DNA of 64,000 bases, from NCBI GenBank assembly GCA_029167225.1, contig JARFNK010000002.1, positions 62,001-126,000 on the forward strand. The letters run 5' to 3'. This DNA is from Sphingobium arseniciresistens (GTDB lineage: Bacteria > Pseudomonadota > Alphaproteobacteria > Sphingomonadales > Sphingomonadaceae). Under the pieces are notes generated by a model. The model was not told where the DNA came from. It saw nothing but the letters and a program-made list of their open reading frames with translations, and ran no database searches. Positions 33,834 through 42,867 of this stretch are shown here, piece by piece; positions within the stretch are counted from its first letter, which is position 1; every line of letters begins with the position of its first letter. The translations under genes were made by a program, and so were the position numbers.

Positions 33834-35426
33834 TCAGCCAGCGGTCACGCGCTGCCCGCGCAGCGCATGGGAAGACCGGCCGGACACGGGCGGGATCATG
33901 CTGTCGGTTGGCAAGGACAAAGGCAGGCGGCGGTCCTCCATCGCGACCTGCGCCGCGCGCTGGCCTTGGTTGGGAACGGGAAGGCGAGAAGGCGACGCTG
34001 CGGCGCTGTTGCCCGGCTTGCCGGGGGCAGGCGCCTTCTCCCGTCCATTGCCGGCGGGCGCGACATCGGGCTCGCTGGGTGGGGCCTGTCCGGCGGCGAG
34101 CTGGCCGGTAATCACCTTCATCCCGTCCTTAAGGTCGCCGCCCAAGACGGCCGTGCGCGTCCCGTCGCTGTCGCCGATGGTGATCTGCACGGCTTCCGGC
34201 TTGCCGTCGCTGCCCAGCACATAGACGGTCTGCGTGCTACCGGCTCCGAAGCTGACGGACTGCGTCGCGCGATTGCCGCGCCGCGGGCGGGGCATCAGGG
34301 AACTGGTGATGCCGCCGCCGCCGCTACCGGCCGTGGCAGGCTTGAAGCGCAGCGCTGCATTGGGCACGAGCAGCACGTCATTCAGCTTCTTGGTCACGAT
34401 GTCTGCCGTGGCGGTCATGCCGGGACGCAGGGTTTCATCGCGGTTGTTGACGGAAAGCACGGCGGTATAGGCGACGACCGTGCTGGTCGACGTGCTCGAA
34501 GATGTCGAGGAGGATGAGGAGGACGAAGATGTCGAGGACGCATTCGACCCCACATTGACGCGTGTGATGCGCGCGGGGAATTCCCGCCCCGGAAAGGCAT
34601 CGACGCTGAAGGTTGCTTCCTGCCCGCCCTTCACCTGGCCGACGTCGGCTTCGTCTACCGAAACCTCGACTTCCATCTGCGTGAGGTCTTCGGCGATGGT
34701 GAAGAGCACTGGGGCGTTGAAGGAGGCCGCGACGGTCTGGCCCGGCTCGATGTCGCGGGAGAGGACGACGCCCGTGACCGGCGACACGATCTGCGCGATC
34801 GACAGGTTGGTCTGTGCAGTGGAAAGCTGCGCCTGAGACACCTTCACCTGGGCCTTGGAGGCTTCAAGCGTGGCTTGCGCCTGCCGGAAGGTCGCGCGGG
34901 CCGTATCGAGCTCGGTCTTGGCCGGCACGCGGCCGCCCGACAGGCGGAAGACGGTTTCCTGCCGGTCGAGCGTCGCCTTGGCGAGCGCGACCTGCGCTTC
35001 GGCCTGGGCCACATTGGCGTTGGCCGCCGCGACCTGCGACTGGTTCTGGTTGATCGTGTCGACAAGGCGGCGGGTGTCGAGTTCGGCGAGCTTCTGCCCC
35101 TTCACCACACGGTCGTTCACGTCGACGAAGACCGCGGTGATCTTGCCCGATTGTTCCGAACCGACATCGACCTGGTTGATGGGCTTGAGGTTGCCGGTGG
35201 CGGATACGGTGACGGTCAGGTTGCCCTTGCGCACCGCCCGCGTCGCATAGTTCGGGCCATCGTCACCGCCGAAGCAGCGGGTGAGCAGGAGCAGTAGCAC
35301 GAGCAGCACGATCCCGATGACGCCCCATTCCACCCATTTGCGCCAGGGCTTGTTCGGGTGGACGCCAAGGAAGTCGTCCAGATCATGCTGGGTCGGGGGC
35401 GGGGTGCTGCTGGCTTCATCGGTCAT
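33834..35426 (-). CDS. MacA-like periplasmic adaptor with serine-rich insertion
   Basis: 530-aa membrane-fusion (HlyD/MacA-like) adaptor. The start at 35426 overlaps the upstream stop as ATGA; a start at 35453 is less likely. An N-terminal membrane anchor (WGVIGIVLLVLLLLLTRCF) is followed by a lipoyl/barrel-sandwich half (VDVGSEQSGKITAVFVDVND), a long helical hairpin (residues about 110-210, Ala/Gln-rich) and a beta-barrel domain. A 20-residue stretch made only of Ser and Thr (residues about 296-315; bases 34482-34541) interrupts the beta-barrel region, followed by VVAYTAVLSV. The C-terminus is an extended Pro/Gly/Ala-rich tail. It connects the ABC permease to the TolC-like channel encoded upstream. 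Confidence 0.93.
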   Translation of the reverse strand: MTDEASSTPPPTQHDLDDFLGVHPNKPWRKWVEWGVIGIVLLVLLLLLTRCFGGDDGPNYATRAVRKGNLTVTVSATGNLKPINQVDVGSEQSGKITAVFVDVNDRVVKGQKLAELDTRRLVDTINQNQSQVAAANANVAQAEAQVALAKATLDRQETVFRLSGGRVPAKTELDTARATFRQAQATLEASKAQVKVSQAQLSTAQTNLSIAQIVSPVTGVVLSRDIEPGQTVAASFNAPVLFTIAEDLTQMEVEVSVDEADVGQVKGGQEATFSVDAFPGREFPARITRVNVGSNASSTSSSSSSSSTSSSTSTSTVVAYTAVLSVNNRDETLRPGMTATADIVTKKLNDVLLVPNAALRFKPATAGSGGGGITSSLMPRPRRGNRATQSVSFGAGSTQTVYVLGSDGKPEAVQITIGDSDGTRTAVLGGDLKDGMKVITGQLAAGQAPPSEPDVAPAGNGREKAPAPGKPGNSAAASPSRLPVPNQGQRAAQVAMEDRRLPLSLPTDSMIPPVSGRSSHALRGQRVTAG

Positions 35427-36883
35427 TGCGGCGTCTCGTCCATATTCTGCCAACCACCACCCAGGGCTCCATAGAGCTGGGCGACGGCGAGGACTTCATC
35501 GGATTGCGCGCCAGCCAGGCTGTTGCGCGCGGAAAGCAGGCTCTGCTCGGCGGTAAGCAGATCCTGGAAATCAGTCAGGCCGGCGCGATACTGCGCACGG
35601 ACCATGATGGCCGAATTACTCGCGGCATCCTGCGCGATGGTGAACTGGCCCTTGCGGATGCGCGCGGCAGAAAGCGCGTTCATGGCGTTTTCGACATCCT
35701 CGATCGCGACGAGCACGCTGCTCTTGTACGCGGCGAAGGCCGCGTCCGCCGCCGCCCGCTGGGATCGCAGCTGCGAGCGGCGCGTGCCGCCGTCGAAGAT
35801 CGTCTGGGCCAGGCTGGCGAAGATACCGCCGGTGACGATGTCCGTCAGGTTGCGAAAGGCGGTGGCGCTGGTGCCGAGATTGCCGCTGATGCCGAGCGAG
35901 GGGTAGAGCGCGGCCTTGGCGACGCCGATGCGCGCCGTCGCGGCGGCCAGGGCGCGTTCGGCGGAGCGCACGTCCGGGCGCTGCCGCAGCGTATCCGCCG
36001 GGATGCCCGTCGCGATGGCATAGGGCGCCATCGGAATGGGCTGCGGTGTCTCGAGCGCGCCGGTCGCCTCGCCCGGTGCCTGTCCGGTCAGCACGGCGAT
36101 GCGGTTGAGCGCGGCCTTGGCACTGTTTTCAAAGGTCGGAATGGTCGCCGTCGTCTGGGCCAGTTGCTGGCGGGCCTGTTCCTGATCGAGCGAGGAGACA
36201 AGCCCCGCCTGTAGCCGCCAGCCAGCGATGTCGGCATTGTCCTGCTGGTAGGAGAGCTGCTCGCGGGCGATGTGGAGCTGTTCCTGCGCCAGCCGCGCCT
36301 GGATATAATTGGAGACCAGTTCGCTGATGATCGCCGTGCGAACCGCTGCCAGATCGTATCCGCTGGCCGCATAATCGGCACGCGACGCCTCCGCCGAGCG
36401 TGCCAGCCCACCGAACAGATCCGCCTGCCAGCTGGCATCGGCGCCCACCGAATAGGTGCCCGACCAGCGATTGGACGACGTGCCGATGACATTGCCGTTA
36501 CTGTCCAGCTGCACGCCGCTGGTGCCGCTGCGATAATTGCGGCCGGCGCTGCCCGATGCGCTGACATTCGGCAGACGCGCGGCATTGGCCTGCACCAGCG
36601 CTTCGCGGGCCTGGCGCAGCCGCGCGCTGGCCTGGGCGATGTCGAGATTGTTGGCGAGGGCCTTTTCGATCAGCCCGTCGAGCGCGGGGTCGCCAAGCTG
36701 CTTCCACCATGTCGCCAGCTCTTCCGCGCCGGGGGCGGTGGCGGTGCCCGATGAATAGCTTTCCGGCACACCAAGCGTCTGGGCCGCCGGCATTTTATAG
36801 TCCGGGCCGGCGGCGCACCCCGAAAGGGTGCATGCCGACAGCGCGATCGCAAGGCTTGAGATCGGGGCGATCCGGTAACGCAC
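35423..36883 (-). CDS. NodT/TolC-family outer-membrane efflux lipoprotein
   Basis: 486-aa outer-membrane factor of the RND/ABC efflux (NodT) group. The signal peptide ends in a lipobox (ALSACTLSGC), so it is probably lipidated. It has two OEP repeats: the first with WWKQLGDPALDGLIEKAL and NNLDIAQASARLRQAREAL, the second with RPDVRSAERALAAATARIGVAKAALYPSL and the final YRAGLTDFQDLLTAEQSLLSARNSL. First gene of the export operon; its stop overlaps the adaptor's start (ATGA). Trimeric channel spanning the outer membrane and periplasm. Confidence 0.94.
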   Translation of the reverse strand: MRYRIAPISSLAIALSACTLSGCAAGPDYKMPAAQTLGVPESYSSGTATAPGAEELATWWKQLGDPALDGLIEKALANNLDIAQASARLRQAREALVQANAARLPNVSASGSAGRNYRSGTSGVQLDSNGNVIGTSSNRWSGTYSVGADASWQADLFGGLARSAEASRADYAASGYDLAAVRTAIISELVSNYIQARLAQEQLHIAREQLSYQQDNADIAGWRLQAGLVSSLDQEQARQQLAQTTATIPTFENSAKAALNRIAVLTGQAPGEATGALETPQPIPMAPYAIATGIPADTLRQRPDVRSAERALAAATARIGVAKAALYPSLGISGNLGTSATAFRNLTDIVTGGIFASLAQTIFDGGTRRSQLRSQRAAADAAFAAYKSSVLVAIEDVENAMNALSAARIRKGQFTIAQDAASNSAIMVRAQYRAGLTDFQDLLTAEQSLLSARNSLAGAQSDEVLAVAQLYGALGGGWQNMDETPQ

Positions 36884-37074
36884 AGATGTCCTTTACTTGG
36901 CTGCCGCAGGATGAGGCAAATGGCGAAAATGCGCACGCTGCGCTTGCACGCGATAGAAGCGCTCTCTAGTTCCTGCCCAATTCGCGGCGGGGGCTCAATG
37001 CCATTTATGTCGCAAAGTGTAACGCTGCTCCGTAACGATCGCGGAAAACGGGGCTTTTGTAAGGGTAGAGGGCG
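36884..37074. other. Divergent promoter region, efflux operon / fab cluster
   Basis: 191 bp between the divergent starts of the TolC-like gene (-) and fabD (+). It must hold promoters for both operons. I saw no strong palindrome, hairpin or small ORF in it. Confidence 0.5.
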
Positions 37075-38010
37075 ATGCGGGCATTTATTTTTCCGGGTCA
37101 GGGGAGCCAGTCGGTTGGCATGGGCAAGGCTTTGGCGGAAGCCAGCCCGGTCGCAAAGGCGGTTTTCCAGGAAGTCGATGACGCATTGTCGCAGCATTTG
37201 TTCCGCATCATGGTGGACGGGCCAGAATCCGACCTGACGCTGACCGAGAATGCGCAGCCCGCGATCATGGCGAACGCGATTGCGACGCTGCGTGTGCTGG
37301 AAGGTGAAGGCGGCATCAGCATCGCGCAGAAGGGCGATTTCGTCGCCGGTCATTCGCTCGGCGAATATAGCGCGCTGTGCGCGGTCAGCGGCTTCTCCCT
37401 GCCCACCACCGCCCGGCTGCTGAAGCTGCGCGGACAGGCGATGCAGGCGGCCGTGCCGGTGGGCGAGGGTGCCATGGCGGCTCTGCTGGGTGCCGACATC
37501 GAAAAGGCGAGCGCGCTCGCCGCCGCTGCCGCCGAGGGCGAGGTCTGCACCGTCGCGAACGACAATGATCCAAGCCAGGTTGTGATTTCCGGCCATCGCG
37601 GCGCCGTCGAGCGTGCCGTCGCCCTCGTGAAGCAGCATGGCATCAAGCGTGGCGTGCTGCTGCCGGTATCCGCACCGTTCCATTGCCCGCTGATGCAGCC
37701 GGCCGCCGATGCGATGGCCGAGGCGCTGGCCGAGGCTGAGCTTTCCGCACCGTTGCTGCCGGTCTATGCCAATGTCCTGGCCGCGCCGATCGCCGAGCCG
37801 GACGAAATCCGGGCCCGGCTGGTGGAGCAGGTGACGGGCCGGGTGCGCTGGCGCGAATCCATCGCCGCCATGTGGGACGCGGGCGTCACGGATTTCGTCG
37901 AACTGGGCGGCAAGGTCGTGGGGCCGATGGTCAAGCGCATCGCGCCGGACGCGACCGTAACCAGCGTCATGACGATGGACGATATCGAGGCGTTGCTGGG
38001 GAAACTGTAA
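37075..38010 (+). CDS. fabD: Malonyl-CoA:ACP transacylase
   Basis: 311-aa enzyme that transfers malonyl from CoA to acyl carrier protein, the entry of extender units into fatty-acid synthesis. The N-terminus FIFPGQGSQSVGMGKAL is the family hallmark. The nucleophile lies in GHSLGEYSAL (Ser about residue 94), and the catalytic His in VSAPFHCPLM. First gene of the fabD-fabG-acpP-fabF-mltG cluster, all on the plus strand. Cytoplasmic. Confidence 0.97.
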   Translation: MRAFIFPGQGSQSVGMGKALAEASPVAKAVFQEVDDALSQHLFRIMVDGPESDLTLTENAQPAIMANAIATLRVLEGEGGISIAQKGDFVAGHSLGEYSALCAVSGFSLPTTARLLKLRGQAMQAAVPVGEGAMAALLGADIEKASALAAAAAEGEVCTVANDNDPSQVVISGHRGAVERAVALVKQHGIKRGVLLPVSAPFHCPLMQPAADAMAEALAEAELSAPLLPVYANVLAAPIAEPDEIRARLVEQVTGRVRWRESIAAMWDAGVTDFVELGGKVVGPMVKRIAPDATVTSVMTMDDIEALLGKL

Positions 38011-38094
38011 TCATCACGGATTGCTGAAGCGAGGGTGCTGCCGAGCGCCGACCGCCAGCCTTTCGGATAAACGCATTTCAAGAGGATGAAGACC

Positions 38095-38835
38095 ATGTTC
38101 GATCTCACGGGTATGACGGCGCTTGTGACGGGCGCTTCGGGCGGCATCGGTTCCGCCATTGCCAAGGCGCTGGCGGCGCAGGGCGCCACATTGGCGCTGT
38201 CGGGCAGCAATGAAGGCAAGCTGCAGGCGTTCGCCGCCGAGCTGGGCGGCGATCACAAGACGCTCGTCTGCGACCTGGGCGACTCCGCCGCGGTGGACGC
38301 GCTGGTGCCGCAGGCCGTGGAAGCACTGGGCGGCAAGCTCGACATTCTGGTGAACAATGCCGGCATCACCCGCGACAACCTGATCCTGCGCATGAAGGAC
38401 GATGAGTGGGCGCAGGTGATCTCGGTCAATCTCGAGGCGGCTTTCCGCCTGTGTCGCGCGGCGGCCAAGCCGATGATGAAGGCGCGCTTCGGGCGGATCG
38501 TCTCCATCACGTCGGTCGTGGGCGTCACCGGGAATCCGGGGCAGGCCAATTATGCCGCATCGAAGGCGGGCATCATCGGCATGTCGAAGGCGCTGGGCCA
38601 GGAATTGGCAAGCCGCGGAATTACCGTCAATTGCGTCGCGCCCGGCTTCATCCGCTCGGCGATGACCGATGCCCTCAATGACGCGCAAAAAAGCGCGATT
38701 ACGGGCAAGATTCCCGCCGGCCAGCTGGGCGAGGGCGACGATATCGGCGCTGCCGTGGTCTATCTTGCCAGCCGCGAGGCGGGCTATGTCACCGGCCAGA
38801 CCCTGCATGTGAACGGCGGAATGGCGATGATCTGA
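38095..38835 (+). CDS. fabG: 3-oxoacyl-ACP reductase
   Basis: 246-aa NADPH-dependent short-chain dehydrogenase that reduces beta-ketoacyl-ACP. Cofactor motif TGASGGIG, NNAGITRD, catalytic Ser in SITSVVGVTGNPGQ, YxxxK in YAASKAG, and the terminal HVNGGMAMI. An ATG at 38086 lies directly on the AGAGG element, so the ATG at 38095 with about 9-bp spacing is the better start. It lies between fabD and acpP as in most proteobacterial fab clusters. Confidence 0.96.
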   Translation: MFDLTGMTALVTGASGGIGSAIAKALAAQGATLALSGSNEGKLQAFAAELGGDHKTLVCDLGDSAAVDALVPQAVEALGGKLDILVNNAGITRDNLILRMKDDEWAQVISVNLEAAFRLCRAAAKPMMKARFGRIVSITSVVGVTGNPGQANYAASKAGIIGMSKALGQELASRGITVNCVAPGFIRSAMTDALNDAQKSAITGKIPAGQLGEGDDIGAAVVYLASREAGYVTGQTLHVNGGMAMI

Positions 38836-38960
38836 TGCAAGCGGGCGAGGCGCGACTGATGCGCCTTGCCTCTTGCCTCCCGTTCTGCTTCGCACTAGGG
38901 CGTGTGGCTGAACGGGCGTTAATCGTCTGCATCAGTTTTTGTTAAGAAGAAGGACCACCC

Positions 38961-39194
38961 ATGAGTGAGACCGCGGATCGCGTAAAGAAAATCGTCGTCG
39001 AGCATCTGGGCGTCGAGGCCGAAAAGGTCACGGAAGACGCGAGCTTCATCGACGATCTGGGCGCCGACAGCCTCGACATCGTTGAGCTCGTGATGGCGTT
39101 CGAGGAAGAATTCGGCGTTGAAATCCCTGACGATGCGGCTGAGAAGATCGGCACCGTCAAGGACGCCATCGATTACATCGACAGCAAGCAGTAA
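38961..39194 (+). CDS. acpP: Acyl carrier protein
   Basis: 77-aa, very acidic four-helix protein that carries growing acyl chains on a 4'-phosphopantetheine arm. Attachment Ser is residue 37 in [12 protein letters not shown]. The length and sequence match canonical AcpP, and the clear ribosome-binding site AGAAGGACC precedes the ATG. A 125-bp gap upstream could hold its own promoter, and a hairpin follows at 39204. Confidence 0.98.
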   Translation: MSETADRVKKIVVEHLGVEAEKVTEDASFIDDLGADSLDIVELVMAFEEEFGVEIPDDAAEKIGTVKDAIDYIDSKQ

Positions 39195-39203
39195 GAGGCG
39201 ATC

Positions 39204-39228
39204 CGCCATCCGGCATGGTCGGATGGCG
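39204..39228 (+). terminator. Hairpin after acpP
   Basis: Perfect 9-bp stem (CGCCATCCG with CGGATGGCG) around a 7-nt loop, 10 bp after the acpP stop and followed by a GTTTTC stretch. It is probably a partial terminator or attenuator that lets acpP be expressed above the downstream fabF. Confidence 0.6.
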
Positions 39229-39395
39229 AGGCGTTTTCTGTATGCAAGCGGCTCTCCGGCCCGGCATTGCCGTGGATGGAGGGCCGTTTCGCATCTGGCG
39301 CTGACGGAATTTGAACGGTAATTGCGTTGCCAGCCCTTGCAGGCGGCAACGTACGGGGGAAATAGAGACCCCCGACAAGCATTTGGAGCAGGACT

Positions 39396-40655
39396 ATGCG
39401 TCGCGTCGTCGTAACCGGCCTTGGGATGGTCACCCCGCTGGGCGCGGATGTTGAGACCACCTGGAAGAACATCCTTGCATCAAAGTCCGGCGCCGCGACG
39501 ATCGCGCGCTTCGATGCCAGCGAATATAAGTGCCGCATCGCCTGTGAGGTGAAGCCGGCCGACCATGAATATGGTTTCGACCCGTCCAAGGAAGTCGACC
39601 ACAAGATCCAGCGTCAGGTCGATCCGTTCATCGTCTATGGCATCGCCGCGGCGAGCGAGGCGCTGCAGGACGCCGGCCTCACCGAAATGAGCGAAGCCGA
39701 GCGCTATCGCGCGGGCTGCTCGATCGGTTCGGGCATCGGCGGCCTTCCCGGCATAGAGAGCGAATCGCTCGTGCTGGCGAACAAGGGGCCAAACCGGGTC
39801 TCGCCGCATTTCGTCCATGGCCGCCTCATCAACCTGATCTCGGGCCAGGTCAGCATCAAATATGGCCTGATGGGGCCGAACCACGCGGTCGTCACCGCCT
39901 GCTCGACCGGCGCGCATTCGATCGGCGACGCTGCGCGCATGATCGCGATGGACGATGCCGACGTGATGCTGGCAGGCGGCGCGGAAAGCGCGATCTGCCC
40001 GATCGGCATTGCCGGCTTTGCCCAGGCGCGCGCGCTGTCCACCAATTTCAACGACACGCCGGAAAAGGCGAGCCGCCCCTATGACGTCGATCGCGACGGC
40101 TTCGTGATGGGCGAGGGCGCGGGCGTTCTGGTGCTCGAGGAATATGAGCATGCCAAGGCGCGCGGCGCGAAGATCTATGCCGAGGTGATCGGCTACGGCC
40201 TGTCGGGTGACGCCTATCACGTCACCGCGCCGCATCCCGAAGGCTCGGGCGCATTCCGCTCGATGGAGATGGCGCTGCGCAAGTCCGGCCTGTCGCTGTC
40301 CGACATCGATTATGTGAACGCACATGGCACCTCGACGCCGCTTGGCGACGAACTGGAGCTGGGCGCCGTCCGCCGCCTGTTCGGCAGCGACATCGGTCAT
40401 CTTTCGATGAGCTCGACCAAGTCCGCCATCGGCCATCTTCTGGGCGGTGCCGGCGCGGTGGAGAGCATTTTCTGCATCCTCGCGATGCGCGACCAGATCG
40501 TGCCGCCGACGCTCAACCTCGACAATCCGAGCGAGAGCTGCCTGGGCGTCGACCTGGTGCCGCATGTCGCCAAGGAGCGGAAGGTGCGTGCGGTGCTGAA
40601 CAACAGCTTCGGCTTTGGCGGCACCAATGCCTCGCTCATCATGAAGGCGATCTGA
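39396..40655 (+). CDS. fabF: 3-oxoacyl-ACP synthase II
   Basis: 419-aa condensing enzyme that elongates acyl-ACP with malonyl-ACP. Catalytic triad: Cys169 in VTACSTGAHS, His in HGTSTPLGD, and His in KSAIGHLLGGAGA. N-terminus VVVTGLGMVTPLG and C-terminus FGFGGTNASLI are as expected for KAS II. 201 bp separate it from acpP, and mltG begins 10 bp after its stop. Confidence 0.97.
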   Translation: MRRVVVTGLGMVTPLGADVETTWKNILASKSGAATIARFDASEYKCRIACEVKPADHEYGFDPSKEVDHKIQRQVDPFIVYGIAAASEALQDAGLTEMSEAERYRAGCSIGSGIGGLPGIESESLVLANKGPNRVSPHFVHGRLINLISGQVSIKYGLMGPNHAVVTACSTGAHSIGDAARMIAMDDADVMLAGGAESAICPIGIAGFAQARALSTNFNDTPEKASRPYDVDRDGFVMGEGAGVLVLEEYEHAKARGAKIYAEVIGYGLSGDAYHVTAPHPEGSGAFRSMEMALRKSGLSLSDIDYVNAHGTSTPLGDELELGAVRRLFGSDIGHLSMSSTKSAIGHLLGGAGAVESIFCILAMRDQIVPPTLNLDNPSESCLGVDLVPHVAKERKVRAVLNNSFGFGGTNASLIMKAI

Positions 40656-40665
40656 GGTCACTCTC

Positions 40666-41637
40666 ATGCGCCGCCTCGGCTGCCTGATCCTTGTCATAGG
40701 CATTGCCGTGGCGGCGTTCGTCGCCTTCAACTTCGTGCGCGGCTGGACGGAGGCGGGGCCGGCAAAGGCCGACATCAGCCTTGTCATCCCCGAAGGCGCG
40801 ACGCTCAAGAGCGCAGCGCTTCAGCTCAAGCAGTCCGGCGCGATCCGTTCGGCCGATGCCTTCCTGTTGCGTGCCAAGCTGCTGGGCGGTGGATCGTCGA
40901 TCAAGGCGGGCGAATATGTGCTGCCCAAGGGAGCAAGCAACGCCGACATCCTCTCGATCCTTCAGGGCGGCAAGGCGGTAAACCGCCTCGTCACCATCCC
41001 CGAAGGCATGCCCTCCGTGCTGGTGCATGACCGGCTGATGGCGCAGGATGAACTGACCGGGGAGATCCCGATCCCGGCCGAAGGCAGCGTGCTACCCGAC
41101 AGCTATGCCTTTGAACGGGGCGAGAGCCGGGCGGCGGTTCTGGGCCGCATGCAGGCGGCGATGACGAAGGTGCTGGCAGACCTCTGGGCGGAGCGTTCCG
41201 ACGCTGCGGTGGTCAAGACGCCGCAGGAAGCGGTCACATTGGCGAGTATCGTGGAAAAGGAAACCGCGGTCGCGGCGGAGCGCCCGATCGTCGCCGGCGT
41301 CTATGGCAACCGCCTGCGCACCGGCATGATGCTGCAGGCCGATCCCACGATCATCTATCCGATCACGAAAGGGCGCCCGCTGGGGCGCCGCATCAAGAAG
41401 TCGGAGATCGCGGCGGTCAACGACTATAATACCTATTCCATGGTGGGGCTGCCCAAGGGGCCGATTGCCAATCCGGGCCGCTTGTCCATCCTGGCGGTGC
41501 TGCAGCCGGCGCAGACCCGAGCGCTCTATTTCGTGGCGGACGGGAAGGGTGGGCATATCTTCGCCGACACGCTGGCGCAGCATAATGAAAATGTGCGCAA
41601 ATGGTTCGAGATCCGGCGCCAGCGCGGCGAACTGTGA
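40666..41637 (+). CDS. mltG: Endolytic murein transglycosylase MltG
   Basis: 323-aa inner-membrane enzyme that cleaves nascent peptidoglycan glycan strands. One N-terminal membrane helix (LGCLILVIGIAVAAFVAFNFV), a LysM-like region, and the YceG/MltG catalytic domain with the Glu-containing segment ASIVEKETAVAAERP followed by VAGVYGNRLRTGMMLQADPT. C-terminus LYFVADGKGGHIFADTLAQHN is also typical. Placement right after fabF recurs in alphaproteobacteria by recall. Confidence 0.96.
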   Translation: MRRLGCLILVIGIAVAAFVAFNFVRGWTEAGPAKADISLVIPEGATLKSAALQLKQSGAIRSADAFLLRAKLLGGGSSIKAGEYVLPKGASNADILSILQGGKAVNRLVTIPEGMPSVLVHDRLMAQDELTGEIPIPAEGSVLPDSYAFERGESRAAVLGRMQAAMTKVLADLWAERSDAAVVKTPQEAVTLASIVEKETAVAAERPIVAGVYGNRLRTGMMLQADPTIIYPITKGRPLGRRIKKSEIAAVNDYNTYSMVGLPKGPIANPGRLSILAVLQPAQTRALYFVADGKGGHIFADTLAQHNENVRKWFEIRRQRGEL

Positions 41638-41644
41638 TTGCGTC

Positions 41645-42067
41645 TCAGCGCAGCACGCCCTTTACCACCATCGATCGGGCATAAAGGAACTGGGCGATGC
41701 CCAGGACCAGGATCAGCGCAGGAAACGCCGCTGCCCCCCATCCCTTGACCGCCAGCAGGTCCGTTCCCAGGAAGCTGTAGCTGAACTGCACGATGATCGC
41801 GAGGACCGAGACCGCATAGAGCGGCACGGCAATGGCGCGCCGCATCAGCATCAGCAGGGTGGCGATGGTCGCGCCCCAGACCGCGATGGCATAGGCCGAC
41901 CATGCCCATGATGGCATGTTCGCAAAGGTGCGGGCCGTGTAGGGATCGGTCTTCGCCAGCGCGCCCAGATCCATGGAGACCTGCATAAGATAGGCTGCGT
42001 CGCCCATCACGTTCCACAGCAGGGCAGCAGCCCCCACGATGTAGAAGGATCTTGGGGCCGGAACCAT
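41645..42067 (-). CDS. Small four-helix membrane protein
   Basis: 140-aa integral membrane protein with about four hydrophobic segments (FYIVGAAALLWNVMGDAAYL; SAYAIAVWGATIATLLML; IAVPLYAVSVLAIIVQFSYSF; AAFPALILVLGIAQFLYA). Similar sphingomonad proteins exist, I believe, sometimes labelled loosely as sugar transporters without proof. The fixed acidic residue in the first helix (MGDAAYL) is noticeable. Convergent with mltG, 7 bp between stops. Function unknown. Confidence 0.75.
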   Translation of the reverse strand: MVPAPRSFYIVGAAALLWNVMGDAAYLMQVSMDLGALAKTDPYTARTFANMPSWAWSAYAIAVWGATIATLLMLMRRAIAVPLYAVSVLAIIVQFSYSFLGTDLLAVKGWGAAAFPALILVLGIAQFLYARSMVVKGVLR

Positions 42068-42168
42068 GGCTGTTCTCCATAAGCTGCGGAACTTGGTCCG
42101 CTACGTCGTCATTATACAATATCTCGTCGCTGCATTTTCTTGGGTCTTACCGATCACAAGGCGGATTT

Positions 42169-42187
42169 TGATCGATAGGAACGATCA
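42169..42187. promoter_or_regulatory. Possible operator upstream of peroxiredoxin
   Basis: Inverted repeat TGATCG, 7-bp spacer, CGATCA, about 100 bp upstream of the peroxiredoxin start and in the divergent space towards the membrane-protein gene. It could bind a dimeric regulator; it does not match an OxyR consensus well enough to name one. Confidence 0.3.
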
Positions 42188-42289
42188 GTCTGGATCGCAT
42201 CTTGCGTTGGCCCCCCGTGTCATGATCTGAGTAGAGCCGGATCGACCGGGGCGACCGCATATCGCCCCGTCATCAAGATGGAGATCACC

Positions 42290-42823
42290 ATGCTCGGACG
42301 CAAAGTTCCCGATGTGACGTTGAAGACCCGCGTGCGCGACGAAAGTGTGGGCGGCCCCAATCCCTTCCGCTGGCAGGAGGTCGGCACCGGCGAGCTGTTC
42401 GCGGGCAAGCGCAGCGTAGTGTTTTCGCTGCCCGGCGCGTTCACGCCGACCTGTTCGACCGAACAATGCCCGGCCTTCGAGCGCATGTATGATGAGTTTA
42501 AGGCCGCCGGCGTCGATGAAGTCTATTGCCTGTCGGTCAACGACGCCTTCGTCATGTACCAGTGGGGCAGGCATCTGGGCCTGAAGAATGTGAAGCTGTT
42601 GCCGGATGGCTCGGGTGATTTCACCCGGCGGATGGGCATGCTCATCAAGAAGGACCATCTGGGCTTTGGCGAGCGTAGCTGGCGCTATGCGATGGTCGTG
42701 AACGACGGCAAGATCGTAGCCTGGTTCGAGGAGCCCGGCATCAACGATGTCGGTGCCGACGAAGACCCCTATGAAGAAAGCAGCCCGGAACCCGTGCTGG
42801 CATGGGTGAAGGCGAACGGATGA
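42290..42823 (+). CDS. Peroxiredoxin (Prx5-like)
   Basis: 177-aa thiol peroxidase of the redoxin/Prx5 group, which reduces H2O2 and organic peroxides. Peroxidatic Cys lies in PGAFTPTCSTEQCPAFE (about residue 55), with a second Cys five positions later; a further Cys occurs in EVYCLSVND. The frame opens at 42278, but GGAG six or more bases before the ATG at 42290 marks the better start (MLGRKVPDVTL). Cytoplasmic. The reductant (glutaredoxin or thioredoxin) is not encoded nearby. Confidence 0.93.
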   Translation: MLGRKVPDVTLKTRVRDESVGGPNPFRWQEVGTGELFAGKRSVVFSLPGAFTPTCSTEQCPAFERMYDEFKAAGVDEVYCLSVNDAFVMYQWGRHLGLKNVKLLPDGSGDFTRRMGMLIKKDHLGFGERSWRYAMVVNDGKIVAWFEEPGINDVGADEDPYEESSPEPVLAWVKANG

Positions 42824-42867
42824 TCGCCGCGGCGGTGCCCGGCTCGTGATCTGCCCGTGATCCGTCC

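Noticed and set aside
34463-34560. Repeat array or microsatellite in the adaptor gene region
   Set aside because: The GAGGA-rich bases are explained by Ser/Thr codons on the minus strand and have no regular unit; not a CRISPR or tandem repeat.
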